Of a DNA stretch of 64,000 nt, positions 1 to 8,827 are shown piece after piece. Under the pieces are notes generated by a model that searched no databases, had not been told where the DNA came from, and was given only the letters and a program-made list of their open reading frames with translations. Numbering within the stretch: the stretch's first letter is position 1; each line of letters starts with the position of its first letter. Source of the stretch: an uncultured Prevotellaceae bacterium (GTDB lineage: Bacteria; Bacteroidota; Bacteroidia; Bacteroidales; Bacteroidaceae); assembly GCA_900316445.1 (NCBI GenBank), contig ONCZ01000020.1, positions 17,438-81,437 on the forward strand. The letters are read 5' to 3'. Both the position numbers and the translations under genes were made by a program.

Positions 1-48
1 AAGGGGAAAAATTATCCGTTCTTATGTTCTTATGTCTAAAAAAATAAG

Positions 49-56
49 TACCTTTG
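49..56 (+). promoter_or_regulatory. Promoter -7 element of purL
   Basis: TACCTTTG matches the Bacteroidota sigma-ABfr -7 consensus TAnnTTTG and lies 33 bp before the purL ATG. I see no good TTTG at -33. The match is direct; promoter activity is inferred. Confidence 0.65.
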
Positions 57-88
57 CATGCAAATTCAAAACATAGCATTAATAAGGT

Positions 89-3000
89 ATGATACGCTTC
101 TTTCAGACCCCACAGAAATCAGTGATCGCCACAGAGACCGATCACGCACTCAGTGAACAGGAAATCAAGGAATTAACCTGGCTTTACGGCGAGGCAACGC
201 TGCTGGATGCAGACAAGCTCGACGGATTCTTCGTAGGTCCGCGCCGTGAGATGGTGACCCCGTGGTCTACCAACGCCGTAGAGATCACCCAGAATATGGG
301 CCTCAAGGGCATCAGCCGCATCGAGGAATATTTCCCCGTAGCCAGCCAAGATGCCGACCACGACCCCATGCTGCAGCGCATGTACAACGGCCTCAACCAG
401 GACATCTTCACAATCAACATCAAGCCGGAGCCCATCAAGCATGTGGAAAATCTGGAGGAATACAACGAGCAGGAAGGCCTGGCCCTGAGTCCTGAGGAGA
501 TTGAATACCTGCACGGACTGGAGAAGCAGAACGGCCGTCCGCTGACTGATTCTGAGATCTTCGGCTTCGCACAGATCAACTCTGAGCACTGCCGACATAA
601 GATCTTCGGCGGAACGTTCATCATCGACGGCAAGGAGATGGAGAGTTCGCTCTTTGCGATGATCAAGAAGACCACGCAGGAAAACCCCAACAAGATTCTC
701 TCGGCCTATAAAGATAATGTGGCATTTGCTCAGGGACCTGTCGTTGAGCAGTTTGCGCCGAAAGACCAAAGCACGAGCGACTGGTTCCGCATCAAGGACA
801 TCGAGAGCGTCATCTCGCTGAAGGCTGAGACGCACAACTTCCCCACGACGGTGGAGCCTTTCAACGGAGCCTCAACAGGTACGGGCGGTGAGATCCGCGA
901 CCGCATGGGCGGCGGTGTCGGAAGCTGGCCGATAGCAGGTACGGCAGTCTATATGACGGCCTATCCGAGACTGTCGGAGGACTCAGCATCTTCGGAGTCT
1001 TCTGAGATCACTCGCGACTGGGAGGACATTCTGCCTGTTCGTCAGTGGCTGTATCAGACGCCTGAGCAGATTCTGATCAAGGCCTCGAATGGTGCTTCAG
1101 ACTTTGGAAACAAGTTCGGCCAGCCGCTGATCTGCGGTTCGTTGCTGACGTTTGAGCATCAGGAGCCCAATGATACGAAATACGCCTACGACAAGGTGAT
1201 TATGCTCGCCGGCGGTGTGGGTTACGGCACCAAGCGCGACTGCCTGAAGAAGGAGCCCCAGAAGGGTAATAAGGTGGTGGTCGTTGGTGGTGATAACTAC
1301 CGCATCGGACTGGGTGGCGGCAGTGTGTCATCCGTTGATACGGGCCGCTATTCGAACGGCATCGAGCTGAATGCCGTGCAGCGTGCCAACCCTGAGATGC
1401 AGAAGCGAGCCTACAACCTGGTGCGTGCCCTCTGCGAGGAGGATGTGAACCCTGTGGTGTCGATCCACGACCACGGATCTGCAGGTCACCTGAACTGTCT
1501 GTCAGAGCTCGTCGAGGAGTGTGGTGGTGAGATCGATATGACCAAGCTGCCCATCGGCGACAAGACGCTTTCGAGCAAGGAGATCATCGCCAATGAGAGT
1601 CAGGAGCGTATGGGTCTGCTCATCGACGAGAAGCATATCGAACACGTTAGTAAGATTGCCGAGCGTGAGCGTGCGCCGCTGTATGTGGTTGGTGAGACCA
1701 CTGGCGACGCCCACTTCTCATTCAAGCAGGGCGACGGTGTGAAACCCTTCGACCTCGATGTGGCACAGATGTTTGGGCACTCGCCGAAGACCATCATGAG
1801 GGACAACACCGTGGAGCGTCATTATGAGAATGTAACCTACAGTCAGGATAAGATTGAGGAATACCTTGAGCGCGTGCTCCAGCTGGAGGCTGTGGCTTGT
1901 AAAGACTGGCTGACGAATAAGGTGGACCGCTCTGTGACTGGTAAGATCGCCCGTCAGCAGTGTCAGGGTGAGATCCAGTTGCCGTTGAGCGACTGTGGTG
2001 TCGTAGCCCTCGACTATCGTGGTGAGAAGGGTATCGCCACCGCCTTGGGTCATGCACCTCAGGCTGGCCTGGCCAACCCCGCAGCAGGCTCTGTGCTCTC
2101 TGTGGCTGAGGCTCTGACGAATCTCGTCTGGGCACCGATGGCCGACGGTATGGACTCCATCTCACTCTCAGCAAACTGGATGTGGCCCTGCCGCTCGCAG
2201 GAGGGTGAGGATGCCCGTCTCTACGAAGGCGTCAAGGCGCTGAGCGATTTCTGCTGCGACCTGCATATCAACGTGCCGACGGGTAAGGACTCGCTATCGT
2301 TGAGCCAGCAGTACCCCAACGGCGAGAAGATCATCTCGCCAGGAACGGTCATCGTATCAGCTGGCGGTGAGGTGTCAGACATTAAGAAAGTGGTGAGCCC
2401 CGTCGTCGTCAACGACAAGAACGCCTCGCTCTATCATATCGATTTCTCTTTCGACGAGCAGCACCTCGGTGGTTCTGCCTTCGCCCAGAGTCAGGGTAAG
2501 GTGGGTGACGATGTGCCGACGGTGAAGAATCCTGAGTACTTCTGCGATGCCTTCAACGCCATTCAGGAGCTGATCAAGAAGGGCTGGATCATGGCTGGCC
2601 ACGATATCTCAGCAGGCGGACTGATCACGACGCTGCTGGAGATGTGCTTCGCCAACACAAAGGGCGGTCTGCATATCAACCTGCACGACATCTGCAAGGA
2701 CGGCGACGTGGTGAAGACGCTGTTTGCAGAGAATCCTGGTGTGGTGATTCAGGTGAGCGACGAGCATAAGTTCGAGTTCAAAGAACTGATGGAAGACCTG
2801 GGTGTCGGCTTTGCCAAGATCGGCTATCCTGTGGAGAACAGCCGTGAGATAGTGGTCAAGGCTGGCGACGAAGAGAAGAGCTTCGACATCGATGCCCTCC
2901 GCGACACCTGGTTTAAGACCTCTTACCTGCTCGACCGCAAGCAGAGCTTCAACGGCAAGGCCAAGGAGCGCTTTGAAAACTATAAGAACCAGCCGCTGGA

Positions 3001-3817
3001 AATGAAGTTCCCCAAGGGCTTCACAGGCAAGCTGGCACAGTACGGTCTGAATCCCAACCGTCGTGAGGCCTCTGGTGTGAAGGCAGCCATCATCCGTGAG
3101 AAAGGAACGAATGGCGAGCGCGAGATGGCTTATATGCTCTATCTCGCCGGCTTCGACGTGAAGGACGTGATGATGACCGACCTGATTTCGGGCCGTGAAA
3201 CGCTGGAGGAAGTAAACCTGATCGTCTTCTGCGGCGGCTTCTCTAACTCCGACGTGCTCGGCTCTGCCAAGGGTTGGGCTGGTGCCTTCCTCTTCAACCC
3301 CAAGGCCAAGGAGGCGCTGGATAAGTTCTATGCCCGTGAGGACACGCTGTCGCTCGGTATCTGTAACGGTTGCCAGCTGATGGTGGAGCTCGGACTTACT
3401 GGCGCGAAGGGCGCGAAGATGCTCCACAATGACTCGCATAAGTTCGAGAGTGAGTTCATCTGCCTCAATATCCCGCAGAACAATAGTGTGATGTTCGGCT
3501 CGCTCAGTGGTTCGAAACTCGGCCTCTGGGTGGCTCACGGTGAGGGTAAGTTCCATCTGCCTGAGCCTGAGAACAGCTATAACGTGATTGCCAAGTATAA
3601 TTACGAAGGCTATCCCGCTAACCCCAACGGCTCTGACTACAACGTGGCAGGTATCTGCTCCGCCGACGGTCGTCATCTCTGCATGATGCCACACTTGGAG
3701 CGTGCCTTCTTCCCCTGGCAGAACGCCTGGTATCCCGCCAATCGTCGTCAGGATGAGGTGACTCCGTGGATTGAGGCCTTCGTCAATGCCCGCCGCTGGA
3801 TTGAACAGCAGAAGTAA
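89..3817 (+). CDS. purL: Phosphoribosylformylglycinamidine synthase (single-chain PurL)
   Basis: Catalyses the ATP- and glutamine-dependent conversion of FGAR to FGAM, step four of purine synthesis, in the cytosol. At 1242 residues it is the large single-chain form: N-terminal FGAR-AT and linker domains, two AIRS-like synthetase halves (ETHNFPTTVEPFNGASTG near residue 250), and a C-terminal class I glutamine amidotransferase domain with the nucleophile in GICNGCQ (Cys about 1092) and a downstream HLERAF segment. The ATG follows a good -7 element. Odd point: after YPRL, residues about 294-309 are a Ser/Glu/Asp-rich insert (SEDSASSESSE) in an otherwise conserved domain. It coincides with a degenerate repeat array at 968-1010. 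It appears monocistronic, with a hairpin repeat right after the stop. Confidence 0.97.
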   Translation: MIRFFQTPQKSVIATETDHALSEQEIKELTWLYGEATLLDADKLDGFFVGPRREMVTPWSTNAVEITQNMGLKGISRIEEYFPVASQDADHDPMLQRMYNGLNQDIFTINIKPEPIKHVENLEEYNEQEGLALSPEEIEYLHGLEKQNGRPLTDSEIFGFAQINSEHCRHKIFGGTFIIDGKEMESSLFAMIKKTTQENPNKILSAYKDNVAFAQGPVVEQFAPKDQSTSDWFRIKDIESVISLKAETHNFPTTVEPFNGASTGTGGEIRDRMGGGVGSWPIAGTAVYMTAYPRLSEDSASSESSEITRDWEDILPVRQWLYQTPEQILIKASNGASDFGNKFGQPLICGSLLTFEHQEPNDTKYAYDKVIMLAGGVGYGTKRDCLKKEPQKGNKVVVVGGDNYRIGLGGGSVSSVDTGRYSNGIELNAVQRANPEMQKRAYNLVRALCEEDVNPVVSIHDHGSAGHLNCLSELVEECGGEIDMTKLPIGDKTLSSKEIIANESQERMGLLIDEKHIEHVSKIAERERAPLYVVGETTGDAHFSFKQGDGVKPFDLDVAQMFGHSPKTIMRDNTVERHYENVTYSQDKIEEYLERVLQLEAVACKDWLTNKVDRSVTGKIARQQCQGEIQLPLSDCGVVALDYRGEKGIATALGHAPQAGLANPAAGSVLSVAEALTNLVWAPMADGMDSISLSANWMWPCRSQEGEDARLYEGVKALSDFCCDLHINVPTGKDSLSLSQQYPNGEKIISPGTVIVSAGGEVSDIKKVVSPVVVNDKNASLYHIDFSFDEQHLGGSAFAQSQGKVGDDVPTVKNPEYFCDAFNAIQELIKKGWIMAGHDISAGGLITTLLEMCFANTKGGLHINLHDICKDGDVVKTLFAENPGVVIQVSDEHKFEFKELMEDLGVGFAKIGYPVENSREIVVKAGDEEKSFDIDALRDTWFKTSYLLDRKQSFNGKAKERFENYKNQPLEMKFPKGFTGKLAQYGLNPNRREASGVKAAIIREKGTNGEREMAYMLYLAGFDVKDVMMTDLISGRETLEEVNLIVFCGGFSNSDVLGSAKGWAGAFLFNPKAKEALDKFYAREDTLSLGICNGCQLMVELGLTGAKGAKMLHNDSHKFESEFICLNIPQNNSVMFGSLSGSKLGLWVAHGEGKFHLPEPENSYNVIAKYNYEGYPANPNGSDYNVAGICSADGRHLCMMPHLERAFFPWQNAWYPANRRQDEVTPWIEAFVNARRWIEQQK
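968..1010. repeat. In-frame degenerate array inside purL (SEN family)
   Basis: Imperfect copies of a roughly 9-bp unit of the type TCGGAGTCT/TCTGAGATC, translated as SEDSASSESSE. The same unit family lies in frame in trpE (10277-10330) and in the MFS gene (36350-36392). Confidence 0.6.
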
Positions 3818-3823
3818 CTAATT

Positions 3824-3911
3824 CCTCCCCTAAGTTAGGGGAGGCTAGGTGGGGGCTGAACAAACGCTACTTCAGACCACCCCTAACCCCTCCTAACTTA
3901 GGAGGGGAAAC
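3824..3911 (-). repeat. Hairpin repeat copy A (CCCCTCCTAAGTTAGGAGGGG type)
   Basis: About 88 bp with strongly self-complementary ends, built on CTCCTAACTTAGGAG and a central TTCAGACC. It is in inverted orientation to copies B (5175-5265) and C (6736-6863). It begins just after the purL stop, so it may also act as a terminator. Copies A and B bracket the chromate transporter pair. Confidence 0.85.
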
Positions 3912-3923
3912 AATTACCTATAT

Positions 3924-4526
3924 ATGCAAAATTTCTATTGGGAATCGTTCAGCACTTTCTTCCGCATAGGGCTTTTCACCCTCGGTGGTGGATATGCCAT
4001 GATTCCGCTGATTGAGGAGGAGGTGGTCAACAAGAAGAAATGGGTATCGAAAGAAGAGATGCTCGACCTGATAGCCATCGCCCAGAGTTGTCCTGGTGTG
4101 TTTGCCATCAACATCGCCACCTTCATCGGCTATAAATTAAATAAGGTACGCGGAGCCATCGCCACAACCCTCGGCACTGCGCTGCCCTCGTTCCTCATCA
4201 TCCTCGCCATCGCCATCTTCTTCAAACAGTTTGAGGATAACAAGGTGGTGGCAGCCATCTTCAGAGGCATCCGCCCTGCGGTAGTGGCGCTGATAGCCGT
4301 TCCGACATTCCGTCTGGGACAGCGGGCGAAGCTGAATAAGTTCACCATCTGGATCCCCGTCGTCTGTGCCCTTGCCATCTGGGTCCTCGGCGTCTCGCCG
4401 ATCTACATCATCATCATCGCCGCCCTCGCTGGCTACCTCTACGGCAGATTCTTTAATAAGGGCACGGATTCCACGGATTCACACGGCTTAAATAAAAAAG
4501 AGCCCACACAATCTGCGCAGAAATAA
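3924..4526 (+). CDS. Chromate transporter family half, first subunit
   Basis: A 200-residue inner-membrane protein of the short-chain CHR (ChrA) family, which normally works as a pair of half-size proteins exporting chromate or a related anion. The family signature is present: FTLGGGYAMIPLIEEEVV near residue 17, then AQSCPGVFAINIATFIGYK, and about six hydrophobic segments. The partner half starts 45 bp downstream. Odd point: the C-terminal tail (KGTDSTDSHG onward) is encoded by the left arm and spacer of a degenerate inverted repeat, so the last 15-20 residues are probably not part of the ancestral protein. The family assignment is firm. The substrate is not provable here, because many Bacteroidota homologues sit outside any chromate-resistance context. 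Confidence 0.88.
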   Translation: MQNFYWESFSTFFRIGLFTLGGGYAMIPLIEEEVVNKKKWVSKEEMLDLIAIAQSCPGVFAINIATFIGYKLNKVRGAIATTLGTALPSFLIILAIAIFFKQFEDNKVVAAIFRGIRPAVVALIAVPTFRLGQRAKLNKFTIWIPVVCALAIWVLGVSPIYIIIIAALAGYLYGRFFNKGTDSTDSHGLNKKEPTQSAQK

Positions 4527-4557
4527 TAAAGCCGTGTTAATCCGTGTCATCCGTGCC
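4461..4557. repeat. Inverted degenerate arms at the 3' end of the first chromate gene
   Basis: Left arm 4461-4488 and right arm 4530-4557 are inverted copies (25 of 28 positions match), each about three copies of a 9-bp CACGGATTC-like unit, around a 41-bp spacer. The left arm is coding and the stop codon is in the spacer. The unit recurs at 16196-16228. Confidence 0.85.
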
Positions 4558-4571
4558 AAAAATAAAAGATT

Positions 4572-5147
4572 ATGATTTTTCTATATTTGTTTATCACATT
4601 CTTTGAGATCGGGCTCTTCGGATTCGGAGGAGGATATGGGATGCTGTCACTGATACAGCATGAGACGGTGGAGCACTATCACTGGCTGTCGACGGCAGAG
4701 TTTACCGATATCGTCGCCATCTCGCAGATGACGCCTGGTCCCATCGGCATCAACTCCGCCACCTACTGCGGCTATACCGCCATCCAGAATGTGGGCTATG
4801 GACATCTGATGGGCATCCTCGGCTCAGTGACAGCCACCTTTGCACTGGTGCTGCCCTCGCTGATCCTGATGATACTGATCAGTAAGATGTTCATGAAGTA
4901 CATGAACACCCAGTTGGTACAGTCTGTCTTTAAAGGCTTGCGTCCTGCCGTCGTCGGACTCCTTGCTGCCGCCACGCTCTTGCTCTGCAACAAGGAGAAC
5001 TTCTCCACACCGATGGAGAACCCCTGGCAGTTTGGAATCAGCGTTGCCCTCTTCGCAGCCACCGCCTTCGGAACGGGCTATCTGAAGATCAATCCCATCC
5101 GCATGATTTGCTATGCGGGTTTCGCCGGACTATTGCTGCTCTACTGA
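4572..5147 (+). CDS. Chromate transporter family half, second subunit
   Basis: A 191-residue membrane protein, the second half-size CHR family member. It shows the paired motif FGFGGGYGMLSLIQHETVE near residue 16 and SQMTPGPIGINSATYCGY near residue 52, followed by several hydrophobic helices. The two halves resemble each other as expected for antiparallel partners. The start ATG directly follows the right arm of the inverted repeat that ends the first gene, so the two are co-transcribed but separated by that element. Copy B of the hairpin repeat lies 28 bp past the stop. Transported anion unknown. Confidence 0.88.
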   Translation: MIFLYLFITFFEIGLFGFGGGYGMLSLIQHETVEHYHWLSTAEFTDIVAISQMTPGPIGINSATYCGYTAIQNVGYGHLMGILGSVTATFALVLPSLILMILISKMFMKYMNTQLVQSVFKGLRPAVVGLLAAATLLLCNKENFSTPMENPWQFGISVALFAATAFGTGYLKINPIRMICYAGFAGLLLLY

Positions 5148-5174
5148 TATTTTGTTCTGCCTTAGAGGTAATTA

Positions 5175-5265
5175 TTTCCCCTCCTAAGTTAGGAGGGGTT
5201 AGGGGTGGTCTGAAGTAGCGCTTGTTCAGACCCCCTCTGGCTCCCCCTAACTCAGGGGGAGAAAC
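5175..5265 (+). repeat. Hairpin repeat copy B
   Basis: About 91 bp, nearly the reverse complement of copy A and the same strand as copy C. Outer ends are GGTAATTATTT and AAACAATTACC, suggesting defined element termini. It separates the convergent chromate and trp transcription units. Confidence 0.85.
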
Positions 5266-5272
5266 AATTACC

Positions 5273-6055
5273 TCATTTACTCAATGCCTCAAAGAGACGG
5301 TCAAGGGCTGTATCAACGTTGCCTTTGGCTTCGTTGAGCAGCGTGACGAACTTCGAGCCGATGATGGCACCTGCGGCGTTGTCCTGGGCAGCCTTGAGCG
5401 TCTGGGCGTTGGAAATGCCGAAGCCGATCATACGAGGATTGCGCAGGTTCATCGCGTTGATACGACGGAAGTAGGCCTGCTTGGCATCGTCGAAGCTCTT
5501 CTGGGTACCCGTAATGGCAGCAGAAGACACCATATAGATAAAGCCGTCCGTGTTGTCGTCGATAAAACGGATACGTTCCTCGCTCGTCTCAGGCGTAATG
5601 AGCATAATGATGCGCAGGTCGTACTTGTCGGCTACGGGTTTCACGATGTTCAGATAGTCGTCGAAAGGCAGATCAGGGATGATGGCTCCACTGACGCCTG
5701 CCTCAACACAAGACTGACAGAACGCCTCGATGCCATAGTGCAGGATGGGATTGAGATACCCCATCAGCACAAGGGGAATCTCCACCTGATCCTTGATGGA
5801 AGCCAACTGTGAGAAGAGCGTCTTCAAGTTCATACCGTTCTTCAGAGCCTGTGTGGCAGCACTCTGGATGACGGGGCCATCAGCCAGGGGGTCACTGAAC
5901 GGGATGCCCACTTCGATCATCGCGATACCGCGACGCTGGAGGGTGAGGATTACGTTGGCAGTACCTTCGAGTGTCGGACTGCCAGCACAGAAATAGAGCG
6001 ACAGGAGCTTCTGGTCTGTGCTATTCGCGAAAAGTTGATTGATCTTATTCATCAT
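5273..6055 (-). CDS. trpA: Tryptophan synthase alpha chain
   Basis: Cleaves indole-3-glycerol phosphate to indole, which is passed to TrpB. The 260-residue TIM barrel has the family landmarks: AGSPTLEGT near residue 25, a catalytic-glutamate segment in MIEVGIPFSDPLADGP around residues 45-60, and GFGISNAQTLKA near 210. Length is normal. It is the last gene of the minus-strand trp operon, 20 bp after trpF; the gap and the trpF stop lie in a short AT-rich array. Cytosolic alpha2-beta2 complex with TrpB, which is encoded at the far end of the operon. Confidence 0.97.
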   Translation of the reverse strand: MMNKINQLFANSTDQKLLSLYFCAGSPTLEGTANVILTLQRRGIAMIEVGIPFSDPLADGPVIQSAATQALKNGMNLKTLFSQLASIKDQVEIPLVLMGYLNPILHYGIEAFCQSCVEAGVSGAIIPDLPFDDYLNIVKPVADKYDLRIIMLITPETSEERIRFIDDNTDGFIYMVSSAAITGTQKSFDDAKQAYFRRINAMNLRNPRMIGFGISNAQTLKAAQDNAAGAIIGSKFVTLLNEAKGNVDTALDRLFEALSK

Positions 6056-6057
6056 AT

Positions 6058-6091
6058 GATTTACGATTTACTTATTTACAATTTACGATTG
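6058..6091. repeat. Degenerate array at the trpF/trpA junction
   Basis: Three to four copies of an 8-9 bp unit related to ATTTACGATTTAC. It supplies the last residues and the stop codon of trpF. The same family occurs at 14125-14163 and 55752-55779. Confidence 0.7.
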
Positions 6092-6708
6092 ATATCATTA
6101 ACAAAACGGCGGAGGGCATTAACATCTTTGAGGCCTGGAGAGAGTTCGAAGCGGGAGTTGAGATCGATGCCGATGCAGTTAGGATGATAAAAGGCATTAA
6201 CCCGCGTTGCGTCGTCTGGGCCGATACCACCACTGAGCAGGAAGGGCGTCGAACCCTGATAGGCATCGAGGACATTCCAATTAAACTTCTCTCCATTGCC
6301 TCCTACGGATTTGCCTTTGGCATCAAAGAGGAAGTAATCGACGAGTCCTTCATAGGGCTGTGTCTGTATGAGGTCTTCCGCCGTAGAGATGTTGAAAGCC
6401 TTGATAATCCGGGGGTGCGGGAGTGCGGGGGTGCGGAGGTACGAGATTACTTCTGGCGTTTCGTGGCCGTGCAACTGGATATAATCGAGGCCATAGTCGT
6501 CAGCCAGCCGTTTCACCTGCTCAGGATCCTCATCAACGAACACCCCTACCCGCTTGCATTTCGTTGGCAGATAGTCAGGGCGCTGACTCACATACCGGCT
6601 GGACTTGGGCCAGAAGATAAAGCCCATCATATCAATACCGAGGGCCTCCACTTCGCGAATGTTATCGGCCTCGCGCATGCCGCAAACCTTTATTATCTTA
6701 TATTCCAT
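6076..6708 (-). CDS. trpF: Phosphoribosylanthranilate isomerase
   Basis: Isomerises N-(5-phosphoribosyl)anthranilate in tryptophan synthesis. The start is the ATG giving MEYKIIKVCGMREADN at 6708. The frame stays open upstream to 6837, but that stretch only reads through hairpin repeat C and is not protein-like. Landmarks are the catalytic cysteine in KVCGM, GFIFWPKSSRYV and the C-terminal LSGGIGPDDA and GIDLNSRFE segments. The 210-residue length fits. Odd point: residues about 87-99 (SYLRTPALPHPR) are encoded by a G-rich array at 6410-6446 that is almost identical to one in an unrelated GH43 gene. Its last residues come from the array at 6058-6091. Confidence 0.96.
   Translation of the reverse strand: MEYKIIKVCGMREADNIREVEALGIDMMGFIFWPKSSRYVSQRPDYLPTKCKRVGVFVDEDPEQVKRLADDYGLDYIQLHGHETPEVISYLRTPALPHPRIIKAFNISTAEDLIQTQPYEGLVDYFLFDAKGKSVGGNGEKFNWNVLDAYQGSTPFLLSGGIGPDDATRVNAFYHPNCIGIDLNSRFELSPGLKDVNALRRFVNDINRKL
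6410..6446. repeat. In-frame G-rich array inside trpF
   Basis: Four copies of an 8-bp GGGGTGCG-like unit. It matches 36 of 37 positions with 23057-23093 inside a GH43 gene. Confidence 0.85.
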
Positions 6709-6735
6709 ATTATTTCTATCTTTAGAAGTATCTTC

Positions 6736-6863
6736 TTCCCCTCCTAAGTTAGGAGGGGTTAGGGGTGGTCTGAACAAGCGTCTCTTCAGACCCCCTCTAG
6801 CTCCCCCTCGCTCGGCTTTGCCGCTTGGCTCTGCCAAGAACTTAGGGGGAGAACAAAGTTACC
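6736..6863 (+). repeat. Hairpin repeat copy C with a nested insertion
   Basis: Same element as copy B up to CAGACCCCCTCTAGCTCCCCCT, followed by about 29 bp of a GCTCGGCTTTGCCGCTTGGC-like array (6808-6837) that interrupts the terminal arm. It fills the trpC-trpF gap and supplies the last codons of trpC. Confidence 0.8.
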
Positions 6864-7597
6864 TTTGAAACGAAATCTTTTAATGCCTGCCCCGGGTCAG
6901 GGGTCTTCATGAAGTTCTCACCAATGAGGAAGCCTCGGAAGCCTGCAGAACGGAGGGCACGGACGGTGGCGGAATCGGAGATACCACTCTCGCTCACCTT
7001 CACGGCATCCTTCGGCAACAATTCGGCAAGACGGAAGGAGTTTTCGACATCCGTCACGAACGAACCGAGGTTGCGGTTATTGATGCCGCAGAGGTCTGGC
7101 TGCAAATCAGCGTACTCCAGCTCTGATTCGGAGTGCATCTCAAGGAGCACTTCGAGACCGAGGGTATGAGCCTTATCCATCAGCGACTTGCACTGGACCT
7201 TCGTCAGGCAGGCGGCAATCAGCAGTACGGCAGAAGCGCCACAGAAGGCTGCCGCATAGAGTTGCGCCTCGTCGATGACAAAGTTCTTATATAAGATAGG
7301 TAAGGTGACGCCGCTCTGTCGTGCCATACGGATGAAGTCGTCAGAACCACCGAAGTAGTGCTCGTCAGTAAGGATGCTCAAGGCGGCGGCACCGTTCTGC
7401 TGATAAGCGAGCGGAATGACATCAGCCCTTCCCTCCTCTTTAATCCAGCCCTTCGAGGGTGAGCGGCGCTTGAATTCAGCAATGATGCCCGTCTCGCTCT
7501 GGAGCAAAGCCTCACGTAACGAAGGTTTCTTCGCGCAAAGCCTCTCTATCTCTTCGTGCTTGTGAGAAATAATCTCTTCTAAAATATCTTTTGCCAT
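6842..7597 (-). CDS. trpC: Indole-3-glycerol phosphate synthase
   Basis: Closes the indole ring of CdRP to give indole-3-glycerol phosphate. The 251-residue barrel carries IIAEFKRRSPSKGWI near residue 39 with the catalytic lysine, the LLEMHSESEL and GINNRNLGSF segments, and KVSESGISDS toward the C-terminus. Monofunctional and separate from trpF, as usual in Bacteroidales. The last residues (VTLFSP) are encoded inside hairpin repeat C, so the C-terminus was set by the repeat. It lies in the middle of the trp operon. Confidence 0.97.
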   Translation of the reverse strand: MAKDILEEIISHKHEEIERLCAKKPSLREALLQSETGIIAEFKRRSPSKGWIKEEGRADVIPLAYQQNGAAALSILTDEHYFGGSDDFIRMARQSGVTLPILYKNFVIDEAQLYAAAFCGASAVLLIAACLTKVQCKSLMDKAHTLGLEVLLEMHSESELEYADLQPDLCGINNRNLGSFVTDVENSFRLAELLPKDAVKVSESGISDSATVRALRSAGFRGFLIGENFMKTPDPGQALKDFVSKVTLFSP

Positions 7598-7613
7598 AGC
7601 TATTTATTTTTAT

Positions 7614-7716
7614 GAAACGAATGTGAATAATGTGAATAATGTAATCCACAAATATGAATAATATTTATTCGTTATTATTAGTGAACAGAATTATTCACAT
7701 TATTCATATTCGTTTC
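7614..7716. repeat. Near-perfect inverted arms between trpC and trpD
   Basis: Arms 7614-7640 and 7690-7716 match at 26 of 27 positions when inverted, around a 49-bp spacer. Each arm is about 2.5 copies of a 9-bp AATGTGAAT unit. The element fills the gap between the two genes almost exactly and should fold into a long hairpin in the operon mRNA. Confidence 0.92.
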
Positions 7717-7717
7717 C

Positions 7718-8731
7718 TTAACTATTCAGCTCTACGAATTTCTTAAACGTACGGAGGGCGGCGCCGGAGTCGATGCTCTCGCGGGCAATGGCGATGCACT
7801 CCTCGATGCTCTTCTGGCCCTTCTCCAACACCTGGATGCCGAAGCCAGCATTGGCCAGCACGATGTTCTTCTGGGCAGGCAGGGCACGGTTCTCGAGTAC
7901 GCTGTCGAAGATCTGTGCGGCCTCTTCCTCCGTCGCACCTCCCACGAGTTCCTCGGGTTTGGCGATGTCGAAGCCGAGGTCGCTGGGCTTGAAGATGCGT
8001 TCGTAGTTGTTGGTGGTTACCTTGAAGTCGCCCGTCAGCGAGATCTCATCGTAGCCATCGATGGAGTTCACGATACCGAAATCGATGCCAATCTTCTGAT
8101 AGACCTGATTGTAGAGGCGCATCTGATCGAGGTTGGCCACACCCAGCAGCTGGCATTTGGGTTGTGAGGGGTTCACCAACGGCCCCAGCAGATTGAAGAT
8201 GGTGGGGAACTGCAAAGCCTTGCGGATGGGACCTACGAACTTCATCGCCTTGGCGAAGAGCTGGGCGTGAAGATAGACGATACCTGCCTCGTTGAGTGAG
8301 CGGTTCAGCTTATCGATGTCGTCCGTAAACTTGATGCCGTGATGCTGGATCACATTCGAGGCTCCGCTAACGGAAGTAGCAGCGTAGTTACCGTGCTTGG
8401 CCACCTTGTAGCCGGCACCTGCAATCACGAAACAAGCTGTGGTCGAGATATTAAAGGTGTTCTTACGGTCACCGCCAGTACCCACGACGTCGATATATCG
8501 GTCGGCGTTGAGGATAGCCGGTACACCTGTCTCCAAGATACCATCACGGAAGCCGAGCAACTCGTCGACAGTCACACCACGCATCTGCAGAGCGGTCAAC
8601 AGGGCAGTAATCTGCTCCGTAGGATATTCACTCTGAGTGATACCAATCAGAATATTCTTCATTTCTTCACGAGACAGTTCCTCGTGGTTCAGCATCCTGT
8701 TCAGGATGTCTTTCATCGTTTGTTGTGCCAT
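7718..8731 (-). CDS. trpD: Anthranilate phosphoribosyltransferase
   Basis: Transfers phosphoribose from PRPP to anthranilate. The 337-residue protein has an N-terminal helical domain (EELSREEMKNILIGI), the PRPP loop DVVGTGGDRKNTFNIST near residue 83, KHGNYAATSVSGASN near residue 113, and GPLVNPSQP near 185. An alternative start at MKDILNRML is possible, five residues in. Co-oriented with the rest of the operon, with large repeat elements on both sides. Confidence 0.97.
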   Translation of the reverse strand: MAQQTMKDILNRMLNHEELSREEMKNILIGITQSEYPTEQITALLTALQMRGVTVDELLGFRDGILETGVPAILNADRYIDVVGTGGDRKNTFNISTTACFVIAGAGYKVAKHGNYAATSVSGASNVIQHHGIKFTDDIDKLNRSLNEAGIVYLHAQLFAKAMKFVGPIRKALQFPTIFNLLGPLVNPSQPKCQLLGVANLDQMRLYNQVYQKIGIDFGIVNSIDGYDEISLTGDFKVTTNNYERIFKPSDLGFDIAKPEELVGGATEEEAAQIFDSVLENRALPAQKNIVLANAGFGIQVLEKGQKSIEECIAIARESIDSGAALRTFKKFVELNS

Positions 8732-8746
8732 GATTTTATTTTTTTT

Positions 8747-8817
8747 GCAACGGACTGCAGGACTTGAGGACTTTTTCTTTTAGGATAATCGGTCCTGTTA
8801 GTCCTGTTGTCCGTTGC
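8747..8817. repeat. Inverted degenerate arms between trpD and trpG
   Basis: Arm 8747-8771 (starts GCAACGGACTGCAGGACTT) and arm 8792-8817 are imperfect inverted copies built on a CAGGACTAA-like 9-bp unit, around a 20-bp T-rich spacer. It occupies the intergenic gap. Confidence 0.82.
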
Positions 8818-8827
8818 TGAATTAATA

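Noticed and set aside
2609-3694. 361-codon open frame on the minus strand inside purL
   Set aside because: Antisense shadow of a highly conserved enzyme; composition is that of a mirrored GC-rich gene, with no start context or motif.
6709-6837. N-terminal extension of TrpF by 43 residues
   Set aside because: The extension only translates hairpin repeat C, and family homology begins at MEYKIIKVCGM.
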